64,000 bases of DNA from Melieria omissa. Taxonomy: Eukaryota > Arthropoda > Insecta > Diptera > Ulidiidae. Location of the stretch: NCBI GenBank assembly GCA_963971225.1, contig OZ020267.1:49795993-49859992 (forward strand). Reading direction: 5' to 3'. How positions within the stretch are numbered: position 1 is the first letter of the stretch; every line of letters starts with the position of its first letter. Both the position numbers and the translations under genes were made by a program. The notes under the pieces are model-generated. The model saw only the letters and a list, made by a program, of their open reading frames with translations. It was not told where the DNA came from and did no database searches. Below, piece by piece: positions 34,601-46,678 of the stretch.

Positions 34601-37600
34601 GCAAAAACACACAAAACGCAAAAACGCAGAAAATTGGTAAGAAGAAATAAAATTAAATAAGCGTCTGTGTTGTTGTTGTTAAATGCGCATATATTTGCTT
34701 CATTTTGTGATTTGTTTTGCTTGTTGCTTAAATAGCCAAACGACAACAACAACGGCCACAAAAAGTACAACGTCGACTACAAAGTGGAAAAATAAAAAAA
34801 AAAAAAAATATTAAACTGGCATGAAATGAGAGATAATGATAAATTATGCAGCGAAATAAAATTAAATAGAATCGAATAAAGCAAATCGTAAGAAATTAAG
34901 CAAAAAAATTGAAATGAAATGGCAAATATCGCTTATAAGTAATAATACAACATAGCAACGACACCAACAACAACCACCACCAACAAAGGTAAGTGTATTT
35001 TATTTAGCAAATTAACTAAATGTTCTTTGAAAACAAAAACAATCCGCAACAATCAAAACAAGAAATAAACACTTAAATAAACAATAAAACAGCCAAAACA
35101 ACAACAATGAGAACAAAAAACTCCAAAAGCCGGTAGTGAATGTCGTCGCTGTGCCGATGTGTTTGTTTGTACGTTCGACACTGTCGATTGCGCGGATGAC
35201 GTGATGCCAAATACAAACAAAAAAGCTAAACAACGACAACAACAGCAATAGCAATACAAATAAAAAGCTTGCAATTGAAGCAAAAAGCAGCGAGCAGAGT
35301 TCGAGCAGCGAACCGGCAAAGAAAAACAATGTACGAGGAATTAAACAAATGCAAAAGTCATTAAAATATTGAAGTAAGAAATGCTTCTAATAAGCGCATT
35401 TAATGAAATTGACTGTGAAATCACTAAGCGAAATGCTGTATTATTGTTTCTTGATTCCCGCGATTTGAATTGATTAAGAGTGGCCCATGAATTCGTTTTG
35501 TCTGTGCCACAATGTACCGTTAGTGAATAGTCCCTGAACTTGGCGCGTTCAAATCAGGTGCTATCCACAATTGCTATCTCCGAAACAGTGACTTCTTGGT
35601 TTTGTATGCTTTATAAGTTGACATAACGTAAACATTGGCGGTATTCACGAGTTGATGGAATGAGCATTTCAGCAGAGCAGAATCGATAAACTAATCAACG
35701 ATTTTTAGATAGCTGAAAGCTAATATGTATTTACTTTTAAACTGGCCCAGGGTTGTATTTGGGTTTGGCATAAGTAAGTACCTTAAAAATCAACTCAAGC
35801 TTTTTAGTGAGTTGAGTTGCCGGTTGTTGTGAAACTTGTATCCATCATTATTTTATAAAAATCTAATTTTAAGAAATATGCAATCATGTTCAGTGCGCAA
35901 AATCTCTCGCGATTGACTTTCAAGCATGGAATATATATTATAGACAGTTATATCTGAGGGAAAGTCGAGCAACGGCTAAGTATTCCATTGTAGACAAGAG
36001 GCGACAATAGGGAAAGGTGGGAGGTGAGAGGAATGAAACAAGTAAGATAGATATGGCCACTGAGAGAGAGAAAAGAATGGTCTAGGAATGAAACGTTTTC
36101 AACGTGTTTGAGCCGGATATGTTACTCTGTATTCAATATTTGTATCTTCCTAATAAGGGCAAACTTGTCATTGTACGCTTTCATAGATCATGAATACCGC
36201 TACTAACTTTTCTTGATTTCTGTTTTAATTACCAAATACAGTTGTAGACGTTGTAAAGAAACATAACATTAATCAATACTCGTATAAGCATGCATATTTA
36301 TTTTAATTGACTTTTCTATAGATAAGACTAGAAAACGATTTTTCGGAATATGATTGCAAACTAAATTCGCTTGGATTTGAAGTTGTTTGCAGCAAAAATT
36401 CGAAATAGAATTTGCAAGTTAGTACTTTTAGCCATAATATTCTTTTGTTATTGCGGCTTTGAAAGACGTTTCTATATTGAAAAGGAAGACATTTCGAATA
36501 AAGAATTCATTGACCTCTTTTCCAATAGTGCTAAAAACAACAACGAACGCACGAACGGAAATAAAGCCGAGTAAACAAATGAGTGCAGCTGAAATTGAAA
36601 TTATTCAATTGAAGGCGCGTTGCAGAAAGTACACGAGCGAAGTTTTAAATGCGCGAAAACTGTGCAGGAAAGAAAAATGCGAAAACTGCAAAATGTAATA
36701 ATTAAACTCGCAAGTGAAATTATGCGTACAGCTCAATATTTAAATGCATATGCCGACTTGGCTGCAGCAACAACAATAACAACTGCTGCTGCTGCTATTA
36801 ATATCTCTGTGTGCACAAATGTGCTGTAAACGTTAACAAAAGTGACAAAATCAACAACAACAACAAAAGTGACAAACAAGAGAAATGAATGACCGAACGG
36901 TTGAATACCCGAAAATTAGCCGGCCGGCTGGTCGGCCGGTGGGATTGGCCTGGAAACAACGAAAGCGCTAAAGAACCTTCAAAGCGGCACTGAATGCTTT
37001 AAATAGAACTTCGTTTTCTTTGCATTTATTTATTTGTTTTGGTTTTTGTTATTTTTTTTTTAACGCAAATCCCGAAAACGATCAAATATAAAAATACGTT
37101 AAATAAATAAATAAATAAATGCGCACAAAAACGTGATGAGCTGAGTGGAGATTTTTTTTTATTGCTGTCATACTCCGCGATGTTGTTGTTGCTGTATGTA
37201 CAATGAACCGTTATACAATATGCAGATTGTGAGTGGCTACGTCGAGGCCGAAAAGCGAGCGACGAGTCTTTATGGAGTGCCGACGAATTGGCGGAAGCAA
37301 CAGGCAAACTCTGGGAAGAAGTCGAGCTCGACGAAAAATGATGGGAAAGGCAATAAGTTGAACTGGCCAATGCGATGGTGGATGACAATTTGTCACGTCC
37401 AGCAGCTGTTGTAGCATCACTCCTTTCGCGGCCAACTTCTGCACACGCTCGTTATGCAAGCAGCAGTGCTTCGCCCCTTTCTGGGAGAGGCAGCCGGGGC
37501 TACCGCTCAAAAATCACCAATTTAACATCCCAAATGAATGCACATTCAATTTGGGATTCATAGTAACGACGACAAAAAATGTGACGGGAAAAAAATCAAA

Positions 37601-39503
37601 CAAAAAGAAGAGTGGCAGAGCTGGCGCAGCTACGGCGAGGGGGAAGTGCGGCTGAAACGCTGCCGTTTCTAATGATGTTGACGTATTGCTGCGCGTATTG
37701 TATGCTGATCCGCCTGTTTGGTTGGCTTTTGAATGACTGGTTGTGGCCGCAGCTGCTGGCCAGCGTCTTACGCTGTATGGGTGTATGTGTGTGTGGTCGT
37801 GTGTGTGGCTCAGCATCGCATTGTGGGCTACCGCTTTGTTCTATTTGGCACCGTCGGCGATCTGCTGCCATCAATTTCCGCACTCGCTCACCCGCTGCGC
37901 GTATCTTGTCAACAGCGTCAGCTTCAGCGTCAGCGGCAGTTGTCGCGTTGCGCTGCGACATTCACTCAAAGCGCATACGAACAGTATTCTGTGTTTTCGT
38001 TTTTTCCACTTTTGTTTTTTTTTTATAAATAGTTGCGATTTTAAAATTTATGAGCATTTTTTTGTTGTTATTGCCGCGGTTGCTGTTTATTTGTTGTAGG
38101 TGTTGTTTGTTGTTGGCTTGCTTCAACACGCCATAGAAAATGTATATGTGTGCTTGTGTGTGCGGCTATGTTTTATGGCTCCGGATCGGCGCACCGCCGG
38201 CCCCCCCGCGCTCCATACACCTTTACTTGGGGCGCAGCGGTGCAGAGGCGTGCAAGCGGTCGTACGGATGTTGGATCGCTGCGCGCGGCGAGCCAATGAC
38301 CGCTAGAATGCAATCAACCTAGTCCAAGGTCAAGTGCTCGGCGTTCGCGTCAGCGTCAGCGTCAGTGGCAGTGACAGTGGCAGCGTCAGCGGAATTAAAT
38401 AGGTGCGCGTATGTGTGCATGCAGCGAGCAAGCGAGCGGGCGAGCGACTGTCGCTCAGTGTGCAAGTGTGCAGTCTTAGATGTGCGCGCGTGTGTGCGTG
38501 CATGCGAGCAGCGTTGTTAGCGACTTATTAGCAGGAATGCGGCAAACACCAAACACCGACCGATCTGAGTATAGCCAAGCGACAAAAAATAAATAATAAG
38601 AGACAAATGAATTGCCCAACAAAATTTCAGCGCGGAATAGAAAACAATATCAACGGGGCTGAGCCATTGGCACTGGTGCTAGCCGTGGCACTGGCATTGG
38701 GATTGGCGATGGCTTAGGAGTGAGAATAGGTGAGTGCGTTCATTATTTGTTTGGCAGTTTGCGTTTTGATTTAACATTTCCTGCAGTCGTTTGTCGTGCC
38801 AACCATTCGAACGAATTGCTGGCGGCTGGCTCACGCTGGGGTGTTTGTCCGAGAGCACGGAAATTAAAAATCGACTCATCGCAAGACTTTGTTCACCTTG
38901 TGATCTATTGGCATTCTAGGAGCCGGTGGAGCGGCAAAAGGGGACGGGAGTACTGCTCGACTACGCAATCAGTTGACATTGTTTGAGCAGCAATGACATT
39001 GAAAGTGCTTCGAACTTTTATCACAGATGCTTAAGTAAACCGAGTGCAGTAAAATGTAAAATTTCCGACAGAGGTGCAGCGAATGCATTCACTACGAGGC
39101 TTGTGAACAAACAAATTTTTAAGTATCGACATAAAATAAAATTTTCTTATTAAACATTTTTAATGTTAGTATTTGATTTTACAGTTGCTTTACATTGGCA
39201 GAAATATTGAAAATAAATGTTGAAGTAAGCCGGATATGGGAAGGAGAGGGACATGGTTGTGGTGTGGTATTGGCAACAAATACTTATGCACTGAACTGAC
39301 TCAACACAAGTTTTCTAATGTAATGTTTGCTCTGCAAGCAAATCTCTGTTGAGGCTCAAACTTATTGAAGATCCAAAATGTTAAGGGACTCTTTTTTACA
39401 AAGGGAGTTTTTTAGATCAAAGTGATCCCAGGGTATTTCTATTAAATCCTTACTCTAACATAATTTTAAATTTAATGTTATAGTAGAGCTTTTAGTAGAG
39501 CAC
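31619..39503. other. Gene-free intronic sequence
   Basis: Includes TTG-rich tracts at 32.5-33.2 kb, the possible plus-strand leader at 34.6-35.0 kb, a poly-A run near 34796-34809, CCGGCCGG motifs near 36.92 kb, and a GC-richer stretch at 37.2-38.7 kb with GCGTCA repeats near 38.35 kb and a plus-strand GTGAGTG donor-like site near 38730. No supported gene. Confidence 0.45.
34600..34988 (+). other. Possible plus-strand leader ending in a strong donor
   Basis: A CAA- and AAATAAA-rich stretch ends with AACAAAG/GTAAGTG at 34988/34989, a near-consensus 5' splice site on the plus strand. A second weaker one (TTG/GTAAGA) is at 34636. No matching acceptor, promoter or protein was identified, so a nested or antisense transcript is only a possibility. 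Confidence 0.15.
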
Positions 39504-40074
39504 TTTTATTCCACATTAAAAATTTCTTTATATGTTATTGTACATAGTTTTGAGTACTGAACAACATTTATTTTATACATTTTCGTTTATATCCGGGGGA
39601 GATATGGGCAACCGGAAGACGCCATTTTGAAACGCTGGCTTACACGATTACGGCCGATCTACTGCACCGATTTGCTTAAACTTTTTTTTTATATTTTCAG
39701 AAAAGGTTTGGCTATCGCGTGAACTACCATCATTATTGTCCATTTCTATGTAACAACGTTATGAAACAATTATTAACAAAAAACAAGCAAAACAAGAGGA
39801 AAAAACTTTACAATTGCACTAAATGTTTATTTATTAATAGTTTTTTACAGTTATAGTTCAAACGAGAGCCATTCATTTGTACTTCAAAATGAAATTTGTT
39901 TGGTATGTTTCAGATCATCCAAAATGGAGAAATCGTTTCAGCCAGATTTCAAAATGGCGTCTTCCGGTCGCCCATATCTCCCCCGGATATAAAAGAAAAT
40001 TTATAAAAAAATGTTGTTCAGTATTTAAAACTATCTACAATAACATATAAAAAAATTTTTAATGTGGAATAAAA
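39504..40074. mobile_element. Fold-back element with about 145-bp inverted arms
   Basis: Left arm 39504-39650 and right arm 39931-40074 are inverted copies with few mismatches. Both contain ATCCGGGGGAGATATGGGC and, next to it, CGGAAGACGCCATTTTGAAA. The 280-bp centre is AT-rich and non-coding. No target-site duplication is visible at the arm ends. It fits a fold-back or long-TIR MITE of unknown family. The right end lies about 370 bp from a ratchet point. Confidence 0.82.
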
Positions 40075-40439
40075 ATTTGTATGAAAAAAATTACTTAAAA
40101 ATATGGTCGATTCTACCTGACTACCCCCTTCAGCATTTTCCTCCCCAGTGCGGATTTTCAAATATAATAAGAGAACGTTTTAGTGGGTCAAAGTCCCACG
40201 TATTGGTAGTTGTTGGTTTTCACATCACAAAGAAAACACTTGCTACAAGTTCACGTGGCAAGGCAATAATTTTTCGTGGGTTCTCTGGGGTTTGGTTATT
40301 CTTAGTATTGCATGGATTTATTTGTTTGACTGTGATTCATGAGGGTTGTTCAAACTTACGTAAACATCAGACAGCACGTTGCATAATTTATATCATTCGC
40401 AATTTTCTCTTTTCGTTAACCTTTGCAAAAGCGAATTGT

Positions 40440-40466
40440 ACTCACCTGAAAGAGAAGAAGATAAAT
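40440..40466 (-). other. Ratchet point 1 in transcription order (zero-nucleotide exon)
   Basis: On the minus strand the sequence reads TTCTTCTCTTTCAG/GTGAGT: a pyrimidine tract and CAG acceptor fused to a full 5' splice site, with no exon between. AG is at 40447-40446 and GT at 40445-40444. An AT-rich stretch upstream could hold the branch point. Such 3'/5' splice-site fusions in long introns are the known signature of recursive splicing in flies. It lies 12.8 kb downstream of the coding exon, in the gap between a fold-back element (ends 40074) and a small hAT-like MITE (starts 40749). Confidence 0.82.
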
Positions 40467-40748
40467 ATATATAAAATAAAAGTTTCTTTAATTTTGTATC
40501 TTGTTCTGAATGCATTAAACGGTTAAAAAAAGTAAATGGGAAAGCAACTGTGAAGCAACGACAAAAGCTCCATTAGCCAGCGTGAAAAATTCAAGGTCGA
40601 ACCGCAAATGTAATGTGGCGCAACGCGACAAAATGAAAACTATAAAAGTATTTGGCTGGCTGGCAACTTGTGCTCGTTCCGCCAAGGGTGACAGGCAATA
40701 TTTCACACGCCTATACTTGACGCAATTTCTGCGCTAAATCACGGGAGT

Positions 40749-40882
40749 CAGGGGCGCACGCAAGGCTATTGTGGGGTTTCAACTCCCCAAAAAATGTGAG
40801 TGAAAAATGATTTCAAATGGTATTGGGCCCAAAAGTTGTGTACAAAACCCCGATCCAAAACTAAATCCTGTGTGCGACACTG
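40749..40882. mobile_element. Possible small hAT-like MITE (134 bp)
   Basis: Left end CAGGGGCGCACGCAAGG and inverted right end CAGTGTCGCACACAGGA agree at 12 of 17 positions. The flanks ACGGGAGT and ACGTAGGT agree at 6 of 8, consistent with a decayed 8-bp hAT duplication. There is no coding sequence. Short length and imperfect matches leave it uncertain. Confidence 0.4.
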
Positions 40883-43038
40883 ACGTAGGTATTTAAGAAG
40901 TCTTTAAACTTCTTCGGATTCGTAGTGCATGAAGCGCGGCTCTATGTTGAAGTTTTGCAAAATTCTGTTGAGAACTTATTTTTTCTAATTTTAATAATTT
41001 TTTCGTTTAAAGTGAAATAAATTTTGCCTTTTTTTAAATTGGTTGACATTTTTTCTGTACTTCTTTTAAATTTAATATAATCCAAATTATTCGCTTGAAT
41101 CTTTAGTTTTCAACAAATATCAGGGAAATGTTTGTTGTTGCACGAGCAGCCTTTGAAAGCAAACATTTGCAAAGGATTTTCCGAGCTGCTATAAGCCACT
41201 GAAATGCATTTATTATACGAAAAGTTTCTCTTGTAAAATGGCTGGTTTGGTAAGCAGAAACAGCGAGAAACGTGAAAAGGCAAAACCAGGGACTAGGAGG
41301 AGGTGACGGGCATGCGCACTGCGCACCCGACACCGGCAAAAATTGTTTACCATTTGTTTACAGCATAGAAAATTAGTAGTTGGAGATGCGCACCACCCGT
41401 TTGCACCTCCCAACGTTTGCGCGGGAAAACCCAAAATAAAATATAAACCAAAACAAAAACGCCGCAAACGCGGCGAATTGGCGAACGCCAGAACCGGGCA
41501 GCAGTTTTCAGTAAACGCTTCGCTTGCTCTCCCGGTCTTCGTTGCGCCACTCGTTGCTTGTGGTGTCGAAAGGCGACCCAGTGAACCACTAATCGGCAGC
41601 CAGTGTGGCGGCCGCCCGCTCGCTGTAATGCGGGGCGTATGAGTGTTGTGCGCAGAATTCGCCGCCACGTTCCCTCCAACGCGATGCATATCGATTTTTC
41701 GCTTTGGCTCGCTGGTTGCTTTTTGCATGACTTTCTGTGTGTTTGTGTTGGTTTGTCATGCGCCATGCCGTTGCAAGTGCTACGAGGTCGCCATTTTTAC
41801 TGCGCTGACCTTGAATTTGTTTGCAATGGGCTGGTGCTGGTGGTGGCTTGGCCACTGGGTGTACGTGCTTGCGAGTTTGTGTGTACATGTGAAATTTGAA
41901 TCTGCAGTCATTTAATACTAAATGCGTCCCTTTAGTATATTTCGCCTTGGTAGTAGCTGCTTGCAATGCGAATCGTTTGCTTTCCAGCGTTTTTTCGAGT
42001 GCCATGGCTGCTTCTTCTTCTTTCTCATTTGCTGAAATACAGTTTTTTCTGCATTTTTCCTTTTTGTTTCTTTGCAGTGCTTTTCAGGACCTCTCTGAAT
42101 AGTTTTTTGTGCAAATCCGATGTAGTCGTATGAGTTTAGTTCTCTGTGCGTGTGTGCGGCGCCACTTAGTAGACGAGGCAAGCCAAAGAATTTTTTTTTT
42201 GACAATGGTTTGTATTATAAACCATTTATTAGGAACATTTAATATAATTCAGCAACGCTCGATGTAGCCATTTTCATATCCTGGCGTGGATTGCATATCA
42301 TCGCTTATTCGAAGCACCGGGTGCGATACGATCAATCGGTATTTGGAGACTCACAGAAATCATTGAAAATCCAACATTTTCGGAAGCATCAAAGTGCAAC
42401 AAACAAGAAAAGCCACTGCTCGGAATGTCGCGTTGCGGCGACGCCTTTGCGACAACAGAGCGCGAAAATTGCGCTCAACTAATTAATAATGCCGAATGGG
42501 TAATTAATTCCATAATGGAGCGAATTAGCGGCGGTGCTTCATTTGAATGTCTAATTTTCGTAGTTGTTGTGTTTTTCATGCTCGCCATTCTTACGCTTTG
42601 TTCGCTGGCTAATTGCATATTTGCAATGAAATTTTGCATACGAGCGAACAGCGACCAGTCAGCCAGCCACAGGTGACTACTTAGTGTGCGACTGCGACTG
42701 TATGCGTTGGCGGCAGGGGGCGCGCTACGTGATGGCAATCCGTCGTTCTGCAAACATGGAATGGAAATTCAATTGCGGCGTCGAGGGCGACGCGGCTTTT
42801 GAGCCCACGTGGGTTGAGAAGTATAGCAACTATTGAAATAATTTTATATGTAAGTATTGCTATAATATTATTGCTGCTGATTGTGCTGATGTGCAAAATA
42901 AGTGACAATGTTGCCTGCGCGTAATGGATTGCGAAGCGTGTCAATGCCACTTGCAACTTGAAGCCTTGACGTTCTTGCTCAGATCTGAATTACGTCTGCA
43001 AATACGTAAACTGCCACTTTAATATCCAAAATCAGGGA

Positions 43039-43059
43039 TGAGTCAGGCATGAGTCAGCA
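43039..43059. promoter_or_regulatory. Paired AP-1 / CncC-Maf-type sites
   Basis: TGAGTCA at 43039-43045 and again at 43050-43056, 11 bp apart, about one helical turn. The second extends to TGAGTCAGCA, the form preferred by CncC-Maf (NRF2-type) dimers. The motifs are seen directly; use as a stress-response enhancer is inference. Confidence 0.42.
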
Positions 43060-43275
43060 GTCACTTTCACAATGATGAGTTCCGTGGAAAATTCGCATTT
43101 TCTGATTCTCTGTCAGTACGACAAACAAAGCTTTAATCTCGTGCAGTTAGATTTCAATCGGCGCACGACATTCTGTTAGCGCACATAATTCTGGGAATTA
43201 CGTCGTTGCAGCACTGCTGTTCACATGGCTCGCACAATTTGGGCTTTGCCGACTTGGCAATTTGCTCCAACGCGA

Positions 43276-43324
43276 CAATTGTGTTTACAATTTGAAGTGC
43301 AAGTGCAAGTTGTAAACACAATTG
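43276..43324. repeat. Perfect 15-bp inverted repeat
   Basis: CAATTGTGTTTACAA and its exact reverse complement, separated by 19 bases that include GTGCAAGTGCAAG. A hairpin of unknown role. Confidence 0.8.
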
Positions 43325-46078
43325 CAAATAAAATAAAATTTAAATAACAATTAAAAATTAAAAAAAAAAAATTGCACAAATGCAGATCAAACATGATCTG
43401 CGCGTTGGAGCGAATTTTTCTTTGCAGACAACAGACAAAGTAAAAATCAAGTCCGGCCTCGCAAGCAGCCATGAAAAATAGTCAATTAAATACTGTTTCA
43501 AGAGCAGATAAGAAAATGCCTGGGTAGAGCGCTGGAAAGCGCTAAAGCGCGCGCGAGAAGCGGAAACGCAGCGAGCGTTGATGGCCGCCGCTAGCGCAGA
43601 CCCATGCCTCATTAACGAGGTGCTTTTCGCTTTTCTCCCGTCCTCGCCACTAGTGCTCTTCTTCTCACGTTGTGCACATTGCTGTGCGCGTGGCTTCCGC
43701 TTTAGCATTTCGAAGTTTCAAGGCAAAGGCAAAGGCAACGTCGACAGCGGCATGTTGCGGCCACGCTGGTGGCAGCAATTTAAGCGAAAAATTAAGCACA
43801 CACGTAGCGCCGACAGTTTTCCAAGCATTGGCAAGGTTGACGCGGCAGCCGCTGCGCGAGGTGTCGACGCGTACACGGAAGCGTGACCACTGTCAAGGCG
43901 ACTTATTGGCGCAGCCGTGAATGGGCCTTGATGTATGGAAAACGCTGCAGTCAGCATTGAGTGGCCACCTTCAGCGAAACTCCTTCAACCGATAAAACAT
44001 GGTTCGTCGCCATTTGCATTTCATGCTGGCAGCTAAATGCGCCAAGCGCCCTTTAACTGCTCTGCCTAGCTGCCACATGGCCTTCATTGCGTTCATGAAC
44101 TCGTGAATTTATGCCTTTCTAATGACCAGTGATCGGCAGTAAGCAAGCAATGTGCATCATACGCCCCGTCGACCGATTGCAACTGTGTCGCTTTGTTGCT
44201 GATCATCGGTTGACTGTACTTCCAGTGCGCTGAGTATGGTGTTTCAAAACTTTCCACTCTCTGTTTGTGCGCATTCGAAAGCCGTCAGCCTCGGTCGTCG
44301 CAACAGTTTGGTGGCATTCACAAAGACGCATTGTTTGCTTGAATGTGCCAAAAGTGGCATCTGAAAACACTCGTATAGTCGTTTGCATTTCGATAAACAC
44401 TGCACACACACACACAAACGAGCGAAACGTGTACTGCATTTTGTCGCAGTCGGCACAACGTTGTGCATCGGAAGCGTCAGCCCAAGCGTCAGACACGTGC
44501 CATCGATTTCCCATCCTCGCGGCAACATGATGCGTTCCCAATGCCGCTCTCCGTTTCTCGCTGTTAGGGCAAGAGCAGCTGCGCCGCTGCAAGAGAGGCT
44601 GCCAGCAATGCATCGGTATGCGCTGTGGGCAGGGGAGGCACGCGCCCACAGCAACTGCCAGGGTTACTGAGCACGCCGAGCGAAACCTGCGACCTGCGTT
44701 TTGCGCAACAAATTTTGCCAGCTCGCCGGCCGGCCGGCCGGCTTCCCATATCGACTGCTGTCGGTTGCCTGGTTTTTTGGCTAGTTGCCTGCCAGCTATC
44801 GATTACGTATTGTTGTTGGTATTGGTGTCGGCTCTAACCTACAAATACTAAAACATTTTCTGCGTGGCGGCCTCGCACACGCAAAAGCAAAAACGGGGAA
44901 CGGCATCGGGCAGTGTTGCCGTTTCTTAGCCTTGAATGAGGCTGGCGCGGTTGCCTTCGCGGCGCAGTGCAACGGTTTGGTATGGTAAGTGCCGGGATCG
45001 TGGGTTGGGCGAGAAGCTTGAAATTTGCAGTTTCAGTTTGAAAAATTTGTGTCACATGCCTTGGACGAATAAATATGGTTTGGATTGCTTGGGAGTTTTC
45101 TGTCAATTGGGGTTTCATGTAATATTTACTGATATTTTTATTATATCTTGCATGAGAATACTACAGAATGGAAGTGACTAATATTATTGCAAAAGCAACA
45201 GGATTTGGTGCAATAAATAAAAACAGCTACCAAACTTGCTTTAATTCGTTTCACTTCCACCTATGAACTTAAATTGACTTACATAAATTGCATAGACTCG
45301 TGTTCGACGCCCCCTTCTCCCATGTACCCCCGTTACGTGCTGCGGAAAAGTAATAATTTCGCATTATTTGCCTCGTTACGATCGCGTCTGGCTTGCCAGC
45401 TCATCGCGCCCCCATCGCATCTCCATCGTTTTGTCACTTGAGCAGACAATAAATCTCAATAAAGAAACTGAGAGCGGCGCACCGCACCAGATACAGATAA
45501 ATATAGAGGGTTGCAAGTGGAAATTGCAAAATAGCAAAATAGCAAAATAGCAGAAATAGAGAAATATAAATAATGACCAGTTTAGTTAGTCGGATCGAAC
45601 GAGTGCGCGCATCCCACAATGTGCTCGTGCAATTGCCAAGAAAGCGCAGTAAAACAATTGGCAGTTCACGCCAGCAGCCGCACACGCGGCACAGCGTGGC
45701 ACTGCGAGCGGGGTGCGCGGGCGGCGGCGGCCGCGTTGTGGTTATAAATTTAGCAGAATTGCATATCAAAGCGGCCACACCACACCACAACACACCACAC
45801 GCGAACACGCACACCGATGCATTGCTGTCGCTGTTGGTATGCGACGAGACACTCGTTGCATTGCATTTACTGCAATTAATTTTTATTTAAACCAAACAAG
45901 TCACCTTTGGATTTGTGTTTGTGTCTGTGAGTGAGTGCGCGCGAGCGTGTTTCTCTCTGGCGGCCGGTTTTTTGTGTGTTTTGCTGCCGCTCGTGCGGAT
46001 TTTGTCACCTTGAACATGAAAATTGTGCACTTGGCATAAATACGTTGAATTTTTCCTACTGTTGCAACAATGTTCTCT

Positions 46079-46094
46079 CACACACACACACACA
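46079..46094. repeat. (CA)8 microsatellite
   Basis: Eight CA units in a GC-richer intronic stretch. Confidence 0.88.
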
Positions 46095-46623
46095 TGAAAA
46101 CAGACATACGCGCCAAATGCCAGCAGGCAAATGGCAGAAGGTTCCACTGGCTGCGGGTGGGTTGCATTGCCGTCTAGGGCGAGTGCAGCAAGGCGACGAG
46201 TGGGCGGGCGTATTGAGTATGTAGAGGAGGCACTCGAGTGGGGTGAGAGCGTGCTTGCGCGTGCTGACTGCTGTCGACTGCACAGTTTAGGATTTCATCG
46301 TCTTTTATTTTCTTTTATTTGTTTTTGTGTGCAATTTCTACATTCTGTTTTCATTAGTCGTTGCCGCAATGCACAGCTGCAGCTGCACATTCCGTGCCCC
46401 AATGCGAGCATCACTCCATCGTCCCGATGTCTCTTTGTCGTTCGTATCCAATAATTTCAAAATGTTTTCAATTTGAGTTGAACATTTTTTTTTAATTTCA
46501 ATGCGCGAAGTGGAACTGTGAATGCAATTTGCCACTTGTATTGCGTTGTCCAATTGCGATCTGTGGACGGTGGTGCGGTTGTCAGTATTTTCTCATTTTA
46601 TATATATTTTCGAGCCTGATACT

Positions 46624-46666
46624 TTGATACTTTGTTGTTAGATTAGATACTTTGTTGTTAGATTAG
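46624..46666. repeat. Tandem 18-20-bp duplication
   Basis: TACTTTGTTGTTAGATTAG occurs twice in tandem (about 46628-46666), just left of the pogo-like MITE. A simple local duplication with no obvious function. Confidence 0.7.
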
Positions 46667-46678
46667 TTTAAATGAATA

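Larger units (their letters stand above)
40883..46623. other. Gene-free intronic sequence
   Basis: Contains the AP-1 pair near 43.04 kb, the 15-bp inverted repeat near 43.3 kb, tandem CCGG at 44725-44741, and GC-richer patches at 41.3-41.8, 43.5-45.0 and 45.6-46.3 kb with only unsupported overlapping frames. A plus-strand TATAAAA at 40641-40647 lies just outside, without an initiator. Confidence 0.45.

Noticed and set aside
427..34652. Identical 18-mer TGGTAAGAAGAAATAAAA at 427 and 34635
   Set aside because: A-rich low-complexity sequence; an 18-base match of this kind in AT-rich DNA is not strong evidence of a repeat family.
40635..40700. TATAAAA as a plus-strand promoter
   Set aside because: No initiator or downstream element at the right distance and no gene follows.
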